A stretch of 64,000 nucleotides of DNA. Origin: Burkholderiaceae bacterium. Lineage in GTDB: Bacteria > Pseudomonadota > Gammaproteobacteria > Burkholderiales > Burkholderiaceae_C. Below the pieces are notes generated by a model that was not told the origin of the DNA, did no database searches, and worked only from the letters and a program-made list of their open reading frames with translations. The position numbers and the translations under genes are program-made. Of the stretch, positions 43,254 to 52,870 are shown in pieces. Within the stretch, counting starts at the first letter, position 1; every line of letters starts with the position of its first letter. The DNA is taken from assembly GCA_913776825.1 (NCBI GenBank), contig CAJYPV010000028.1, positions 62,001 through 126,000 on the forward strand, in the 5' to 3' direction.

Positions 43254-43899
43254 GTTCACGCTCTGGGACATCGTGCGCAACCTGCTGCTGGCCTTGCGCT
43301 GGACGGTCGCGCTGTCGCTGATCGCCTTCATCGGCGGCGGGCTGATGGGCGCGCTGCTGCTCTGCTTGCGGCTGGCCGGCGGGCGGCGCACGCCATGGGC
43401 GATCGCTCTGTATGTGCAGCTGTTTCAGGGCACGCCGCTGCTGATGCAGTTGTTCCTCGCCTATTTCGGATTGGCCTTGCTGGGCCTCGAGGTGTCGGCC
43501 TGGACCGCGGCCGCGCTGGCGCTGACGCTCTACACCAGCGCTTATCTGGTGGAGATCTGGCGCGGTTGCGTCGAGTCGGTCCCGCGCGGCCAGTGGGAGG
43601 CGGCGCGCAGCCTGGCCATGAGCTTCGGCGAACAGCTGCGGCATGTGATCCTGCCGCAGGCAATGACGATGGCGATCGCGCCGACCGTCGGCTTTCTGGT
43701 GCAGGTCATCAAGGGCACGGCGCTGGCGTCGGTGATCGGCTTCGTGGAGCTGACCAAGGCCGGCAGCATGATCGCCAATGCGAGTTTCCAGCCCTTCCTG
43801 GTGTTTGGCTGCGTGGCGATGTTCTATTTCGTCCTGTGCTTCCCGGTGAGCCTGGTCGCCCAACGTCTTGAAAGGAAGTCCCATGGCCGTGCTGCCTGA
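43246..43899 (+). CDS. Amino acid ABC transporter permease
   Basis: The 217-residue second permease of the pair has five membrane spans. It shows VQLFQGTPLLMQLFLAYFGL and the coupling loop VPRGQWEAARSLAMSFGEQLRHVILPQA. It overlaps the first permease at its start and the ATPase gene at its end, indicating a tightly coupled operon and a heterodimeric channel. Confidence 0.92.
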   Translation: MVEFTLWDIVRNLLLALRWTVALSLIAFIGGGLMGALLLCLRLAGGRRTPWAIALYVQLFQGTPLLMQLFLAYFGLALLGLEVSAWTAAALALTLYTSAYLVEIWRGCVESVPRGQWEAARSLAMSFGEQLRHVILPQAMTMAIAPTVGFLVQVIKGTALASVIGFVELTKAGSMIANASFQPFLVFGCVAMFYFVLCFPVSLVAQRLERKSHGRAA

Positions 43900-44677
43900 A
43901 CTTCAGGTGGCGCCGACCGCCGCCGCGCCCGCTCCGCCGCCGGTGCCGATCGTCCGCATCACGGCGCTGCGCAAGTCCTACGGGACAAACGAGGTGCTCA
44001 AGGGCATCGACCTGGACGTGATGCGCGGCGAGGTGATCGCGCTGATCGGCAAGAGCGGCTCCGGCAAGAGCACTTTGCTCCGCTGCATCAATGGCCTGGA
44101 GCGCTTCCAGGACGGCGCCCTGACGGTCGCCGGCAAACCGCTGCTGCATGAGAGCGCGATGGCGATGCGCCAGTTGCGCCAGCAGGTCGGCATGATCTTC
44201 CAGAGCTTCAACCTGTTCCCGCACCTGAGCGTCGGCCGCAATGTGATGCTGGCGCCCACGCTGGTGAAGAAGACCGCCAGCGCCGATGCCGCGCAGCACG
44301 CCCGCGCGCTGCTGGCGCGGGTCGGCCTGGGGGAGAAATTCGATGCCTTGCCGGAGCAGCTCTCCGGCGGTCAGCAGCAGCGGGTGGCGATCGCGCGGGC
44401 GCTGGCCATGTCACCGCAGGTGCTGCTGTGCGATGAGATCACCTCGGCGCTTGATCCGGAGCTGGTCGGCGAGGTGCTGCGGGTGGTGGAGTCGCTGGCC
44501 GAGGAAGGCATGACGCTGCTGATGGTCACCCATGAGATGAGCTTCGCCCGCAAGGTGGCGGACCGGGTGATCTTCATGCACGAGGGTCGGGTGCATGAGA
44601 TCGGCCCGCCGGCGCAAATCTTCGGCGAGCCGAAGACGCCGGAACTCCGTCAGTTCCTGTCGTCGCTGACGGAATGA
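43883..44677 (+). CDS. Amino acid ABC transporter ATP-binding protein
   Basis: The 264-residue ATPase starts at ATG 43883 with AAAGGAAG upstream. A Pro/Ala-rich N-terminal extension of about 20 residues precedes Walker A GKSGSGKSTLLRC, the Q-loop MIFQSFNLFPHL, signature LSGGQQQRVAIARAL, Walker B VLLCDEITSALDPE and H-loop VTHEM. The signature and order fit the GlnQ/HisP group. It completes the transporter; the substrate is not defined by sequence. Confidence 0.94.
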   Translation: MAVLPELQVAPTAAAPAPPPVPIVRITALRKSYGTNEVLKGIDLDVMRGEVIALIGKSGSGKSTLLRCINGLERFQDGALTVAGKPLLHESAMAMRQLRQQVGMIFQSFNLFPHLSVGRNVMLAPTLVKKTASADAAQHARALLARVGLGEKFDALPEQLSGGQQQRVAIARALAMSPQVLLCDEITSALDPELVGEVLRVVESLAEEGMTLLMVTHEMSFARKVADRVIFMHEGRVHEIGPPAQIFGEPKTPELRQFLSSLTE

Positions 44678-44716
44678 TGGACTGACGGGCCGACGCCATG
44701 CCGGGCCGACGCGGGG

Positions 44717-45469
44717 TCAGCGGGGCGGACGCTCCGCCGCGAACCAGGCGTCGTCGGGCAGTTGCTCGAAGACGCGCTTCAGGCCGCCGCCCCAGCCCTG
44801 GCTGACCGTCTTGAAATACGGATCGTCGCGGGTGATGCGGTGCGGCTGGGCGGGCGCGAAGCTGTTGGTCCGATACAGCAGCATGTCGATCGGCAGACCG
44901 ACCGACAAGTTGCTGCGGATGGTCGAATCGAACGAGATCAGCGCGCACTTGGTGGCTTCGGCCAGCGAGCTGTCGAAGTCGATGACGCGATCGATGATCG
45001 GCTTGCCGTACTTGGATTCGCCGATCTGCAGGTAGGGCGTGTCTTCCGTGGCCTCGATGAAGTTGCCTTGCGGATAGACGTGGAAGATGCGCGGCTCTTC
45101 GCCGCGGATCTGGCCGCCGACGATGAAGTTGGCGCCGAAGTCCACGCCCTGGCTGTGCTGGCCATGGCCTTCGCTGTCGCGCGAGACGACCTCGCGCAGC
45201 GTGCGGCCCACCAGCTCCGCGACGTCATACATCGACGACAGATTCATCAGATGCGCGCCATTGCCCGCCGCCCGCTGGCGCAGCAGGCTGATCACGCTTT
45301 GGGTGGTGGCCAGGTTACCGGCGGTGAGCAGCGTCACCAGCCGTTCGCCCGGCGCTTCGAACACGGTCATCTTCCGGAAGGTGGCGATGTGATCCACCCC
45401 CGCATTGGTGCGGGAATCCGAGGCGAACAGGAGGCCGGCTCGCAGCCTCATGGCAACACAGTAGGTCAT
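44717..45469 (-). CDS. Anbu proteasome-type peptidase
   Basis: The 250-residue protein begins MTYCVAMRLRAGLLFASDSRTNAG. Removal of Met exposes Thr as the N-terminal nucleophile, with the supporting Asp (SDSRTNAG) and Lys (TFRKM) of the Ntn-hydrolase site in place. Anbu peptidases assemble into open or helical rings. It is the last gene of a four-gene cluster with transglutaminase-like, alpha-E and ATP-grasp genes, the known context of Anbu. Confidence 0.93.
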   Translation of the reverse strand: MTYCVAMRLRAGLLFASDSRTNAGVDHIATFRKMTVFEAPGERLVTLLTAGNLATTQSVISLLRQRAAGNGAHLMNLSSMYDVAELVGRTLREVVSRDSEGHGQHSQGVDFGANFIVGGQIRGEEPRIFHVYPQGNFIEATEDTPYLQIGESKYGKPIIDRVIDFDSSLAEATKCALISFDSTIRSNLSVGLPIDMLLYRTNSFAPAQPHRITRDDPYFKTVSQGWGGGLKRVFEQLPDDAWFAAERPPR

Positions 45470-45519
45470 GGCCGAAAGGTTAGCGCATCACTTCCGGCCG
45501 GTGTGCGCTGCGTCGCCGC

Positions 45520-46356
45520 TCATTGCTGCTGTCCCGTGCCGGGTTTCACGAGCACCTCGGCCCGCATCGTTTCCAGACCGCCGCCGGTCCGCACGCCGCG
45601 CACCGGACACGCATCCAGATAGTCCGCGCCGATGGCGAGCTTCACATGGCGCGCATCCGCCAGACATTGGTTGCTGACGTCATAGCCCAGCCAGCCGCCG
45701 CCCGGCGCCTCCGGAAAGCTGGAGCCGCCGGCCGGCAGCCGGATTTCCGCCCAGGCGTGGCTGGCGACATGGGCCGCGTCGGTGGCGAGATAACCGGACA
45801 CGTACCGCGCCGGCAGCCCCAACAGCCGCGCGCAGCAGGCGAAGACCTGCGCATGGTCCTGACAGACGCCATGGCCGGTGGCGAACGCCTGTGCGGCCGG
45901 CGTCGCGGCATCCGTGTAGCCCTGCACATACGGCATGCGCTCGCCGACCGCCCGCATCAGCGCCATCAGCGCGGCATGGGCGTCCTGCGCGGCAGCGGCC
46001 TCGAAGCCGGCAGCGAATTGGCGCAGCGCGTCGTCCGCCCGGGTCAGCGGGGTGTCGCGCAGGAAGAGCGGCGCCGGCAGCTCATCGGTGGGATCGGGCC
46101 GGGGCGGCCGGTCGTCGGTGATCACCTCGCCTGCGGCGCGCAGGTGGATCTCCGCCCGCGGGCCGTCCAGGCTGAGCACATGCAGCGTGTTGCCGAAGGC
46201 GTCCTGGCCCGGCGTCGCGGGGGCGGGCAGATCCAGCTGCCAATGCAGCACCTGCACGCCGGGCGCGGCGCGGGGCGTGAGCCGCAGGTACTGGGTACTG
46301 CGGTCCAGCGGGGCGTCGTAGCGGTAGACGGTGTCGTGGGAGATGTGCAGGTGCAT
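45520..46356 (-). CDS. Transglutaminase-like cysteine protease
   Basis: The 278-residue protein has an N-terminal beta-domain (HISHDTVYRYDAPLDRSTQYLRLTPR) and a transglutaminase-like core. The Cys is in GHGVCQDHAQVFA, the His in ASHAWAEIRLP, and the Asp in GYDVSNQCLAD. Such proteins probably cleave or form amide bonds on products of the adjacent ATP-grasp enzyme. It lies 32 bases after the alpha-E gene. Confidence 0.92.
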   Translation of the reverse strand: MHLHISHDTVYRYDAPLDRSTQYLRLTPRAAPGVQVLHWQLDLPAPATPGQDAFGNTLHVLSLDGPRAEIHLRAAGEVITDDRPPRPDPTDELPAPLFLRDTPLTRADDALRQFAAGFEAAAAQDAHAALMALMRAVGERMPYVQGYTDAATPAAQAFATGHGVCQDHAQVFACCARLLGLPARYVSGYLATDAAHVASHAWAEIRLPAGGSSFPEAPGGGWLGYDVSNQCLADARHVKLAIGADYLDACPVRGVRTGGGLETMRAEVLVKPGTGQQQ

Positions 46357-46388
46357 GGTCGGCGGCGAACAGGGGAGGGCGGCGTCGA

Positions 46389-47357
46389 TCAGTGCGCTTC
46401 GAAATAGGCGCGCTGGATCGACAGGCTCAGCAGCGCCGAATCCTCCAGGAAGGCGGTCAGCCAGGCATGCAGGCCGGTGTCCAGGATCTCGTCGACGACG
46501 CCGTATTCCAGCCGCAGGGCAAGCTGACCGGCCCGCAGCTTGGCGCCCCGGCCGGCATCTTCGGCGCCGATGCGGGCTTCGATCTGCGGCAGGATGGCAC
46601 GGATCTCGTCGCAGCAGGCCCGCAGGGAGCGCGGCACGTCGGGGCGCAGGATCAGCAGCTCGGTCACGCGGCGGCCGTTCAGGCTGTCGCGGTAGGCGGC
46701 GTGATAGGCCTCGAAGGCCGACAGGGAGCGCAGCAGCGCATTCCAGGCATAGAAGTCGGGCGCGCTTTCGCTGGGCACATCGACCGGCGCCAGCGTGTCG
46801 ACGGCCGGCGCGATCAGTTGAGACTTCACATCCAGCAGCCGCGCCGTGTTGTCGGCGCGCTCGACGAAGGTGCCCAGCCGGATGAACCAGTACGCATCAT
46901 TGCGCTGCAGCGTGCCGTAGGTGGCGCCGCGGAAGAGGTGCGACCGCTCCTTCACCCAATCGAAGAAGGAGGAGGGATCGGTGACGCCGTGGCGCGCCAG
47001 TTCGCGGGCCTCGAGCCAGCTGGCGTTGATCGCTTCCCACATCTCGGCGGTGATCTGGCCGCGCACCGCATGGGCGTTCTCCCGCGCCTGGCGGATGCAC
47101 GACACCACCGAGGCCGGGTTGTCCAGTTCCACGCCCATGAAGCGGAACAGTTGCTCCGCGCTCAGGCGGGCATGGCGTGCCTGATAGGCCTCCAGCGTGC
47201 CGGTGACGGCCAACGGCGCCGCCAGCTCGGTCGCCGCGCCGCGCGACTGCGGCAACAGCGACAGCGAATGGGTCACATCCAGCATGCGGACCAGGTTCTC
47301 GGCGCGTTCCAGGTAGCGGCTCATCCAGTAGAGCTGGGAAGCGGTTCTCGACAGCAT
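46389..47357 (-). CDS. Alpha-E domain protein
   Basis: The 322-residue all-helical protein is of the alpha-E family. It starts MLSRTASQLYWMSRYLERAENLVRML and contains ATYGTLQRNDAYWFIRLGTFVERADNTARLLDVK. Family members always lie beside the ATP-grasp and transglutaminase genes and are thought to support peptide-like ligation. No catalytic motif is seen. Confidence 0.93.
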   Translation of the reverse strand: MLSRTASQLYWMSRYLERAENLVRMLDVTHSLSLLPQSRGAATELAAPLAVTGTLEAYQARHARLSAEQLFRFMGVELDNPASVVSCIRQARENAHAVRGQITAEMWEAINASWLEARELARHGVTDPSSFFDWVKERSHLFRGATYGTLQRNDAYWFIRLGTFVERADNTARLLDVKSQLIAPAVDTLAPVDVPSESAPDFYAWNALLRSLSAFEAYHAAYRDSLNGRRVTELLILRPDVPRSLRACCDEIRAILPQIEARIGAEDAGRGAKLRAGQLALRLEYGVVDEILDTGLHAWLTAFLEDSALLSLSIQRAYFEAH

Positions 47358-47441
47358 GCATCACTCCGTGTTCTCGGTCGCCTCGGGGCGACCTGGTTCT
47401 GATCGGCGCGCCGGCGCCATGGGCGAGGGCGCGCGGCGGGC

Positions 47442-48869
47442 TCACGCCTCCAGGATCCAGGTGTCCTTGGTCCCGCCGCCTTGCGAGGAATTCACCACCA
47501 GCGAGCCCGCCTTCAGCGCCACCCGGGTCAGGCCGCCGGCCACCATGTTGACCTCGCGGCCGGACAGCACGAACGGCCGCAGGTCGATGTGGCGCGGCGC
47601 AATGCCGCGCTCGACGAAGGTGGGGCAACTGGACAGGCACAGCGTGGGCTGCGCGATGTAGTTGCTCGGGTTGGCCTTGACCCGCTCCTTGAAGTCGGCG
47701 ATCTCGGCGGCGCTGGCGGCCGGGCCGACCAACATGCCGTAGCCGCCCGCGCCGTGCACTTCCTTCACCACCAGATCGGCCATGTGCTGCAGGACATGGT
47801 CCAGATCCGCCGGCTTGCGGCATTGCCAGGTCGGCACGTTGTGCAGGATCGGTTCTTCGCCCAGGTAGAAGCGGATCATGTCCGGCACGTAGGGATAGAT
47901 GGATTTGTCGTCCGCCACGCCGGTGCCGATCGCATTGGCCAGCACCACCTGTCCCTGCTTGTAGACCGACAGCAGCCCCGGCACGCCCAGCATCGAATCG
48001 GCGCGGAAGGCGAGCGGATCCAGGAAGGCATCGTCGATGCGGCGATAGATCACATCGACCCGCTTCGGACCGACGGTGGTGCGCATGAAGACGAAGCCAT
48101 CCTTGACGAACAGATCCTGGCCTTCCACCAGTTCCACGCCCATCTGCTGTGCCAGGAAGGCATGCTCGAAATAGGCGGAATTGAAGGGCCCGGGCGTGAG
48201 CACGACGACCGTCGGGTTGTCCGCCAGGCTGGCCTGTCGCAGCGTGTTGAGCAGCAGCGCCGGGTAATGGGCCACTGGCGCGATCGCATATTTGGCGAAC
48301 AGCTCCGGGAACAGCCGCATCATCATCTTGCGGTTTTCCAGCATGTAGCTGACGCCTGAGGGCACCCGCAGGTTGTCCTCCAGCACGTAATAGCCGCCGT
48401 CGGCATGGCGGATCAGGTCCACGCCGGTGATGTGGGCGTAGATGCCGAGCGGCAGGTCCAGCCCCTGCATCGCGGGCTGGTACTGGGCATTGGCGAAGAC
48501 CTGTTCGGCGGGAATCAGGCCGGCCTTGACGATCTCATGGTCGTGATAGATGTCCCACAGGAAGCGGTTGAGGGCGGTCACCCGCTGTCGCAGACCGCGT
48601 TCCAGCATCCGCCAGTCGTCGGCGGGAACGATGCGGGGCACGGTATCGAACGGGATCAGGCGCTCGGCGCCGGCTTCGTCGCCATAGACGGCGAAGGTGA
48701 TGCCGACCTTGTGGAACAGCAGGCTGGCTTCGGCGCGCTTCTTGGCCAGCGCGTCCGGCGTCTGGGCATGCAGCCACTCGGCGAAGGCCTGGTAGCTGGT
48801 CCGGATGGCGCCGCTGGACAGCAGCATTTCGTCGTAATGGCCGGAAGGTGGAAGGGTCAGGGCATGCAT
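47442..48869 (-). CDS. Circularly permuted ATP-grasp type 2 protein
   Basis: The 475-residue protein starts at ATG 48869 with GGAG five bases away. It shows ATP-grasp residues in a permuted order: HITGVDLIRHADGGYYVLEDNLRVPSGVSYMLENR, VIYRRIDDAFLDPLAF, VKEVHGAGGYGMLVGP and VVNSSQGGGTKDTWILEA. It is predicted to ligate amino acids or peptides with ATP. It heads the Anbu-type operon, which runs leftwards. Confidence 0.93.
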   Translation of the reverse strand: MHALTLPPSGHYDEMLLSSGAIRTSYQAFAEWLHAQTPDALAKKRAEASLLFHKVGITFAVYGDEAGAERLIPFDTVPRIVPADDWRMLERGLRQRVTALNRFLWDIYHDHEIVKAGLIPAEQVFANAQYQPAMQGLDLPLGIYAHITGVDLIRHADGGYYVLEDNLRVPSGVSYMLENRKMMMRLFPELFAKYAIAPVAHYPALLLNTLRQASLADNPTVVVLTPGPFNSAYFEHAFLAQQMGVELVEGQDLFVKDGFVFMRTTVGPKRVDVIYRRIDDAFLDPLAFRADSMLGVPGLLSVYKQGQVVLANAIGTGVADDKSIYPYVPDMIRFYLGEEPILHNVPTWQCRKPADLDHVLQHMADLVVKEVHGAGGYGMLVGPAASAAEIADFKERVKANPSNYIAQPTLCLSSCPTFVERGIAPRHIDLRPFVLSGREVNMVAGGLTRVALKAGSLVVNSSQGGGTKDTWILEA

Positions 48870-49154
48870 GGGGGCTCCAACGAGGGGCCGCCACGGGGCG
48901 ACCCGTGGGCGCGGTTGCAAGCGGCGTGCCCAGGTCGGGCGCGTGGGTGGGCGTCAGCATGATCGGTTTTGGTGCGATTGGCGATCCTGGCCATCGGGGG
49001 CACGCTGGCGGTGCGCGAGGCTGGCGCGCGTCGGCGGGGCCGGCGCTGGGCTGCTGAAGGCGCCGAGGCTGTTGAATCGTGGACAGGCGAGCCGCTTTTG
49101 GGGGCCGTTCCCGGCGCTTTTCCGCGTTGCGCCCCAGAGCGCGTGAGGCTACAA

Positions 49155-51296
49155 ATGCCTCCAATGGATCACGATGCCCAAGTTTCGCCCTCGGCTGCGG
49201 CGGCCGCTGCTGCCGCCGCGCCCGTTGTCGCTTCCCCGACCTTCCTTCCCCCGCGCGGCTCCAAGGCGTCGCTGGGCCGCTGGCTCACCGTCATGGTGCT
49301 GGCGGTCGTGGCGCTGGCGCTGCTCAGCTCCGCGCTGCTGATCGAGAACTTCGCCCGCGCCCATGCGGAGCGCCGCGCGGTGGAAGCGCTGCGTCAGGTG
49401 GCTGTCGATTTCCGCGATGCGCTGGATCGCGGCATGGCGCAGCAGTTCAAGGAGATCCGGGTGCTGTCGCAGCTCGAGCCGTTCCGTCGTTTCGACGATC
49501 CGGTCAGCATGCGCCGGGCGCTGGACCAGGTCCAGATCGGCTTCGACCATTTCGCCTGGATGGGCGTGACCGATGCCGATGGGCGTGTGCTGGCGGCGGC
49601 GGGCGGCCTGCTCAACGGGATGGATGTGTCCAAGCGGCCGTGGTGGCAGGGGGCGCAGAAGGCGCCGTTCGTCGGCGATGTGCATGCGGCGGTGATGCTG
49701 GAGAAATTGCTGCCGCGCCAGAGCGATCCCTGGCGCTTCGTGGATTTCGCGGTGCCCCTGCTGGACGGCAATGGCCAGCGCATCGGCGTGTTTGGCGCGC
49801 ATCTGAGCTGGAGCTGGGCCCGTCAGATCAAGAACGAGCTGATCGACGCCACCATGGCGCAGCATCAGGCGGATGCGCTGGTGCTGGGTCGGGATGGCTC
49901 GGTCATCCTGGGACCGTCGGCGCTGGAAGGCCGGCCCTTGGCCGAGGCCATGGGCGAGCCGGGGCTGGCGGTGCGGCAGCGCACGGCGGAAGGCCAGGAG
50001 TATTTCGCGGTCAATGTGCAGAGCCAGGGTTATGGCGCCTATCCTGGCCTGGGCTGGACGGTGCTGGTGCGCCAGCCGGTGAGCGTGGCGCTCGCGGATT
50101 ACGAGGTGCTGCGCCAGCAGATCATCCTCAGCGCGGTGCTGCTGCTGGCCCTGGCGGTGCCGATGTGCTGGTGGCTGGCGCGTCGCATGTCGCAGCCCTT
50201 GAACCAGCTGACCCAGGCGCTGGGTCGCCGGCAGCGGCTGGGTTCGGGCGAGCAATTGCCCGAAGTGGGCGGCTACCGGGAGGCGGCGGTGCTGTCGCAT
50301 GCGCTGTCGGAGCTGACGCGCCGCCAGTCGGAGCAGGACCGGTCGCTGGCGCAGCTGAATCAATCGCTGGAGCTGCGGGTGCAGGAGCGCACCGTCGAGC
50401 TGCAGGCGGCGATGTCGCGCCAGGAGGCCAGCGAGCGTCGGCTGCGCACCATCGCGGACAACCTGCCAGTGCTGATCTCCTACATCGATGCGGACCAGCG
50501 CCTGCGCTTCCTGAACGCCACCTTCCGCACCTGGATGGGTACCGAGCCGGAGGCGGCGCTGGGTCGGACGATGAAGGACATCTTCGGCCTGGTGATCTAT
50601 GAGCAGCGGCAGTCGGCGGTCAAGGGCGCCCTGGCCGGCGTGCGGCAGCGCTTCGAGACCCGATCCGAAGCCAATGGGGTGCAGCGCGATCTGCTGACCG
50701 AATACATCCCCGATGTGCAAGCCGACGGCACCGTCGCCGGCTTCTACACCCTGGCCACCGACATCACCGCCTTCAAACAGGTGGAGCGCGAGCTGGACCA
50801 GCTCAGCCGCATCGATTCGCTGACCGGCCTGCCGAACCGGCGCCAGTTCGATCAACGGCTGGCCGAGGCCTTGGCGCGGGCGCGTCGCAGCGGTCTGCCG
50901 ATGGCCTTGATGTTCCTGGACATCGACCATTTCAAGCAGATCAATGACAGCCTGGGCCATGCCGCGGGCGACATGGTGCTGAAGGTGTTTGCCGAGCGCG
51001 TCCGCAGTTGCGTGCGGGAGACCGACCTGGTCTGCCGCCTGGCCGGCGATGAATTCGTGCTGATCCTGGAAGGCCTGACGCAGATGGAGGAAGCCACCAC
51101 CATCGCGCAAAAGGTGCTGGAGGCCGTCAGCGCGCCGCTGACGCTGGCCGGCACCGAGGTGGCGCTCTCCACCAGCATTGGCGTGGCCTGTGGTCGTGGC
51201 GAGGGCGACAGCGATGCGGCCTTGCTGGACCGCGCCGATGACGCGCTCTATGCCGCCAAGGCGGCGGGTCGCGGCGGCTGGCGGTTGGCGGAGTGA
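49155..51296 (+). CDS. Membrane diguanylate cyclase with extracellular sensor and PAS
   Basis: The 713-residue protein starts at ATG 49155 (GAGG seven bases before). It has an Ala-rich start, TM helix 1 (about 45-65), a periplasmic double-Cache-type sensor (about 70-310), TM helix 2 near 325-345, a HAMP-like and coiled-coil linker, a PAS domain (IADNLPVLISYIDADQRLRFLN), and a GGDEF domain: SRIDSLTGLPNRRQF, DIDHFKQINDSLGHAAGD, active site AGDEF. It should turn an external ligand into cyclic di-GMP. There is no EAL partner. Confidence 0.92.
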   Translation: MPPMDHDAQVSPSAAAAAAAAAPVVASPTFLPPRGSKASLGRWLTVMVLAVVALALLSSALLIENFARAHAERRAVEALRQVAVDFRDALDRGMAQQFKEIRVLSQLEPFRRFDDPVSMRRALDQVQIGFDHFAWMGVTDADGRVLAAAGGLLNGMDVSKRPWWQGAQKAPFVGDVHAAVMLEKLLPRQSDPWRFVDFAVPLLDGNGQRIGVFGAHLSWSWARQIKNELIDATMAQHQADALVLGRDGSVILGPSALEGRPLAEAMGEPGLAVRQRTAEGQEYFAVNVQSQGYGAYPGLGWTVLVRQPVSVALADYEVLRQQIILSAVLLLALAVPMCWWLARRMSQPLNQLTQALGRRQRLGSGEQLPEVGGYREAAVLSHALSELTRRQSEQDRSLAQLNQSLELRVQERTVELQAAMSRQEASERRLRTIADNLPVLISYIDADQRLRFLNATFRTWMGTEPEAALGRTMKDIFGLVIYEQRQSAVKGALAGVRQRFETRSEANGVQRDLLTEYIPDVQADGTVAGFYTLATDITAFKQVERELDQLSRIDSLTGLPNRRQFDQRLAEALARARRSGLPMALMFLDIDHFKQINDSLGHAAGDMVLKVFAERVRSCVRETDLVCRLAGDEFVLILEGLTQMEEATTIAQKVLEAVSAPLTLAGTEVALSTSIGVACGRGEGDSDAALLDRADDALYAAKAAGRGGWRLAE

Positions 51297-51322
51297 CCCG
51301 GCGGTCGGCGTCAGGTCAGCCC

Positions 51323-51703
51323 ATGGCCCGCACTTCTCCGCATGACGACGCGGCATCCGCGCCGGTGCTGAAGCTGCGTCTTCGCCTGACGGTGGGCGAG
51401 CTGATCGCGGTCGGTCCCGGCAAGATCGATTTGCTGGAAGCGCTGGACGCGACCGGCTCCATCACGGCGGCGGCCAAGTCCCTGGGCATGTCCTACCGGC
51501 GTGCCTGGCTGCTGATCGACGAGCTGAACCGCTCCCTGCGCACGCCCGCCGTAGCGACCGCGGCCGGTGGCGCGCAAGGCGGCGGCAGTGTGCTGACCGA
51601 CGACGGCCGTCGATTGGTGCAGCTCTATCGGCAGATCGAGGCGACGGCGCAGAAGGCCGCAGCGGTGGAGATTGAGGCGTTGAAGGGGATGTTGGCGCCG
51701 TGA
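51323..51703 (+). CDS. Short ModE-type regulator without molybdate-binding domain
   Basis: The 126-residue protein is ModE-like in its winged HTH only: LRLTVGELIAVGPGKIDLLEALDATGSITAAAKSLGMSYRRAWLLIDELNRSL. The Mop/TOBE domains that bind molybdate in full ModE (about 260 residues) are absent. The start at ATG 51323 is used; a GTG at 51293, overlapping the upstream stop, is possible. modABC lie about 3 kb downstream, so regulation of them is likely. Confidence 0.82.
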   Translation: MARTSPHDDAASAPVLKLRLRLTVGELIAVGPGKIDLLEALDATGSITAAAKSLGMSYRRAWLLIDELNRSLRTPAVATAAGGAQGGGSVLTDDGRRLVQLYRQIEATAQKAAAVEIEALKGMLAP

Positions 51704-51818
51704 GGCGTCGTCGCGGCGAGGCCGTTGAGCGTTGGCGGACGGCGCGCAGGTCGGTGATCCATGCCCGCTTGCCATGCAGCCCGTCGTCAATCGCGGAATT
51801 CGCCGGATACTGCCGCGC

Positions 51819-52298
51819 ATGGCGCGAAACGAATCTCCACTGGTTGAGCCCGGCCGCGTGCTTCGGACTTTCAGCCGTTCAGAGGCGGCCGAGCTGACTG
51901 CCGCCTGGCTGGCGGTGTACCGGCCTCACCGGGAGGGCATCAACGTGAACCGCTATCTGTGGCACGTCTTCGGCGGTCTGGGCGACACCTTTGCCTGCCT
52001 CTCCGGAGCGGAGGCGGTCGCGGCGTACCGTCAGCGTGAGGCGCCCGAGTACTGGGTGCTGTCGAATGATCGCCGGCTCGCCTTTGCGACCGACTGTCGG
52101 CCCGAGCGCGTGGGTCTGTCCGATAGCCTCGTCTTCCCACCGAATTTCGCCTGGACGATGGCGTTCACGCACGAGGACGGCTGGCTGGGGCCGTTCTTCG
52201 CCACGCACCCCGACGTGGCGCGACTCGATGCGGAGAATCTGATGAAGATTCGCAAGCGGCGAGAGGTGGAAGAGGCGAAGGCCAAAGGCTGGATCTGA
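51819..52298 (+). CDS. DUF4275-like hypothetical protein
   Basis: The 159-residue protein starts at ATG 51819 (MARNESPLVEPGRVLRTFSR), and longer starts at 51732 or 51774 are possible. It contains NRYLWHVFGGLGDTFACLSG, YWVLSNDRR and FTHEDGWLGPFFATHPD, which resemble the DUF4275 family. No catalytic motif is apparent. Function unknown. Confidence 0.72.
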   Translation: MARNESPLVEPGRVLRTFSRSEAAELTAAWLAVYRPHREGINVNRYLWHVFGGLGDTFACLSGAEAVAAYRQREAPEYWVLSNDRRLAFATDCRPERVGLSDSLVFPPNFAWTMAFTHEDGWLGPFFATHPDVARLDAENLMKIRKRREVEEAKAKGWI

Positions 52299-52310
52299 GC
52301 GGCGAGGGCC

Positions 52311-52676
52311 TCACTCGTCCAGAAACTTCCAGCTCTGCGCGCCATCGAATCGGCGCACCCGCACCGAAGCGATCAGCGACGGATCGAAGTTGCCCAGATG
52401 CACCCCGTGCCGCTCGCCCAACTGTCCCGAAATCGGCTCCCAATGCGTGACGCAGCCGCAATGCCGGCAGCGAATGGTGCGCAGCGTGCGATCGCCCTGG
52501 ACATAGGACTCGGTCGATTCGGGGTGGCCCTCGATCGTCACCGTGCCGAATTCAAAGTAGACCCACGGCCCACCCAGCCGGCGGCACAGCGAGCAATTGC
52601 AGGACGTGGCCACCTCCGGCGTCGACGGCAATGTGAGACGGACTGCGCCGCAATGACAGGCACCTTGATGGCTCAT
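52311..52676 (-). CDS. GFA-family zinc protein
   Basis: The 121-residue protein starts at ATG 52676 (MSHQGACHCGAVRLTLP). It has the cysteine pattern of the glutathione-dependent formaldehyde-activating family: CHCGAV, CNCSLCRRLG and IRCRHCGCVTHWEP. These bind zinc. The family name comes from a Gfa enzyme, but many members have unknown substrates. It is convergent with the DUF4275-like gene. Confidence 0.88.
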   Translation of the reverse strand: MSHQGACHCGAVRLTLPSTPEVATSCNCSLCRRLGGPWVYFEFGTVTIEGHPESTESYVQGDRTLRTIRCRHCGCVTHWEPISGQLGERHGVHLGNFDPSLIASVRVRRFDGAQSWKFLDE

Positions 52677-52870
52677 GAGTCGCTCCCAGGGGTTGAACGC
52701 GGTACAAAGCCTACTCCCGGCGGGGTGAGGGTGGTGTCTGGGAATGGCAGGAGTGGTGCGCCACGCCAGCGGAAAGGCTCCGAGGGATCCAGTATTCTGT
52801 TGATTCAATGAAAAGGCACTGTCCGATGAATGGAGAGAGTGCCGAAGTCATGGAATGCAAACAGGGAAAT

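Noticed and set aside
49079..50602. 507-codon plus-strand frame overlapping the Cache-PAS-GGDEF gene
   Set aside because: It is out of frame with the motif-bearing gene and rich in Gly/Ala/Arg; a codon-bias shadow.
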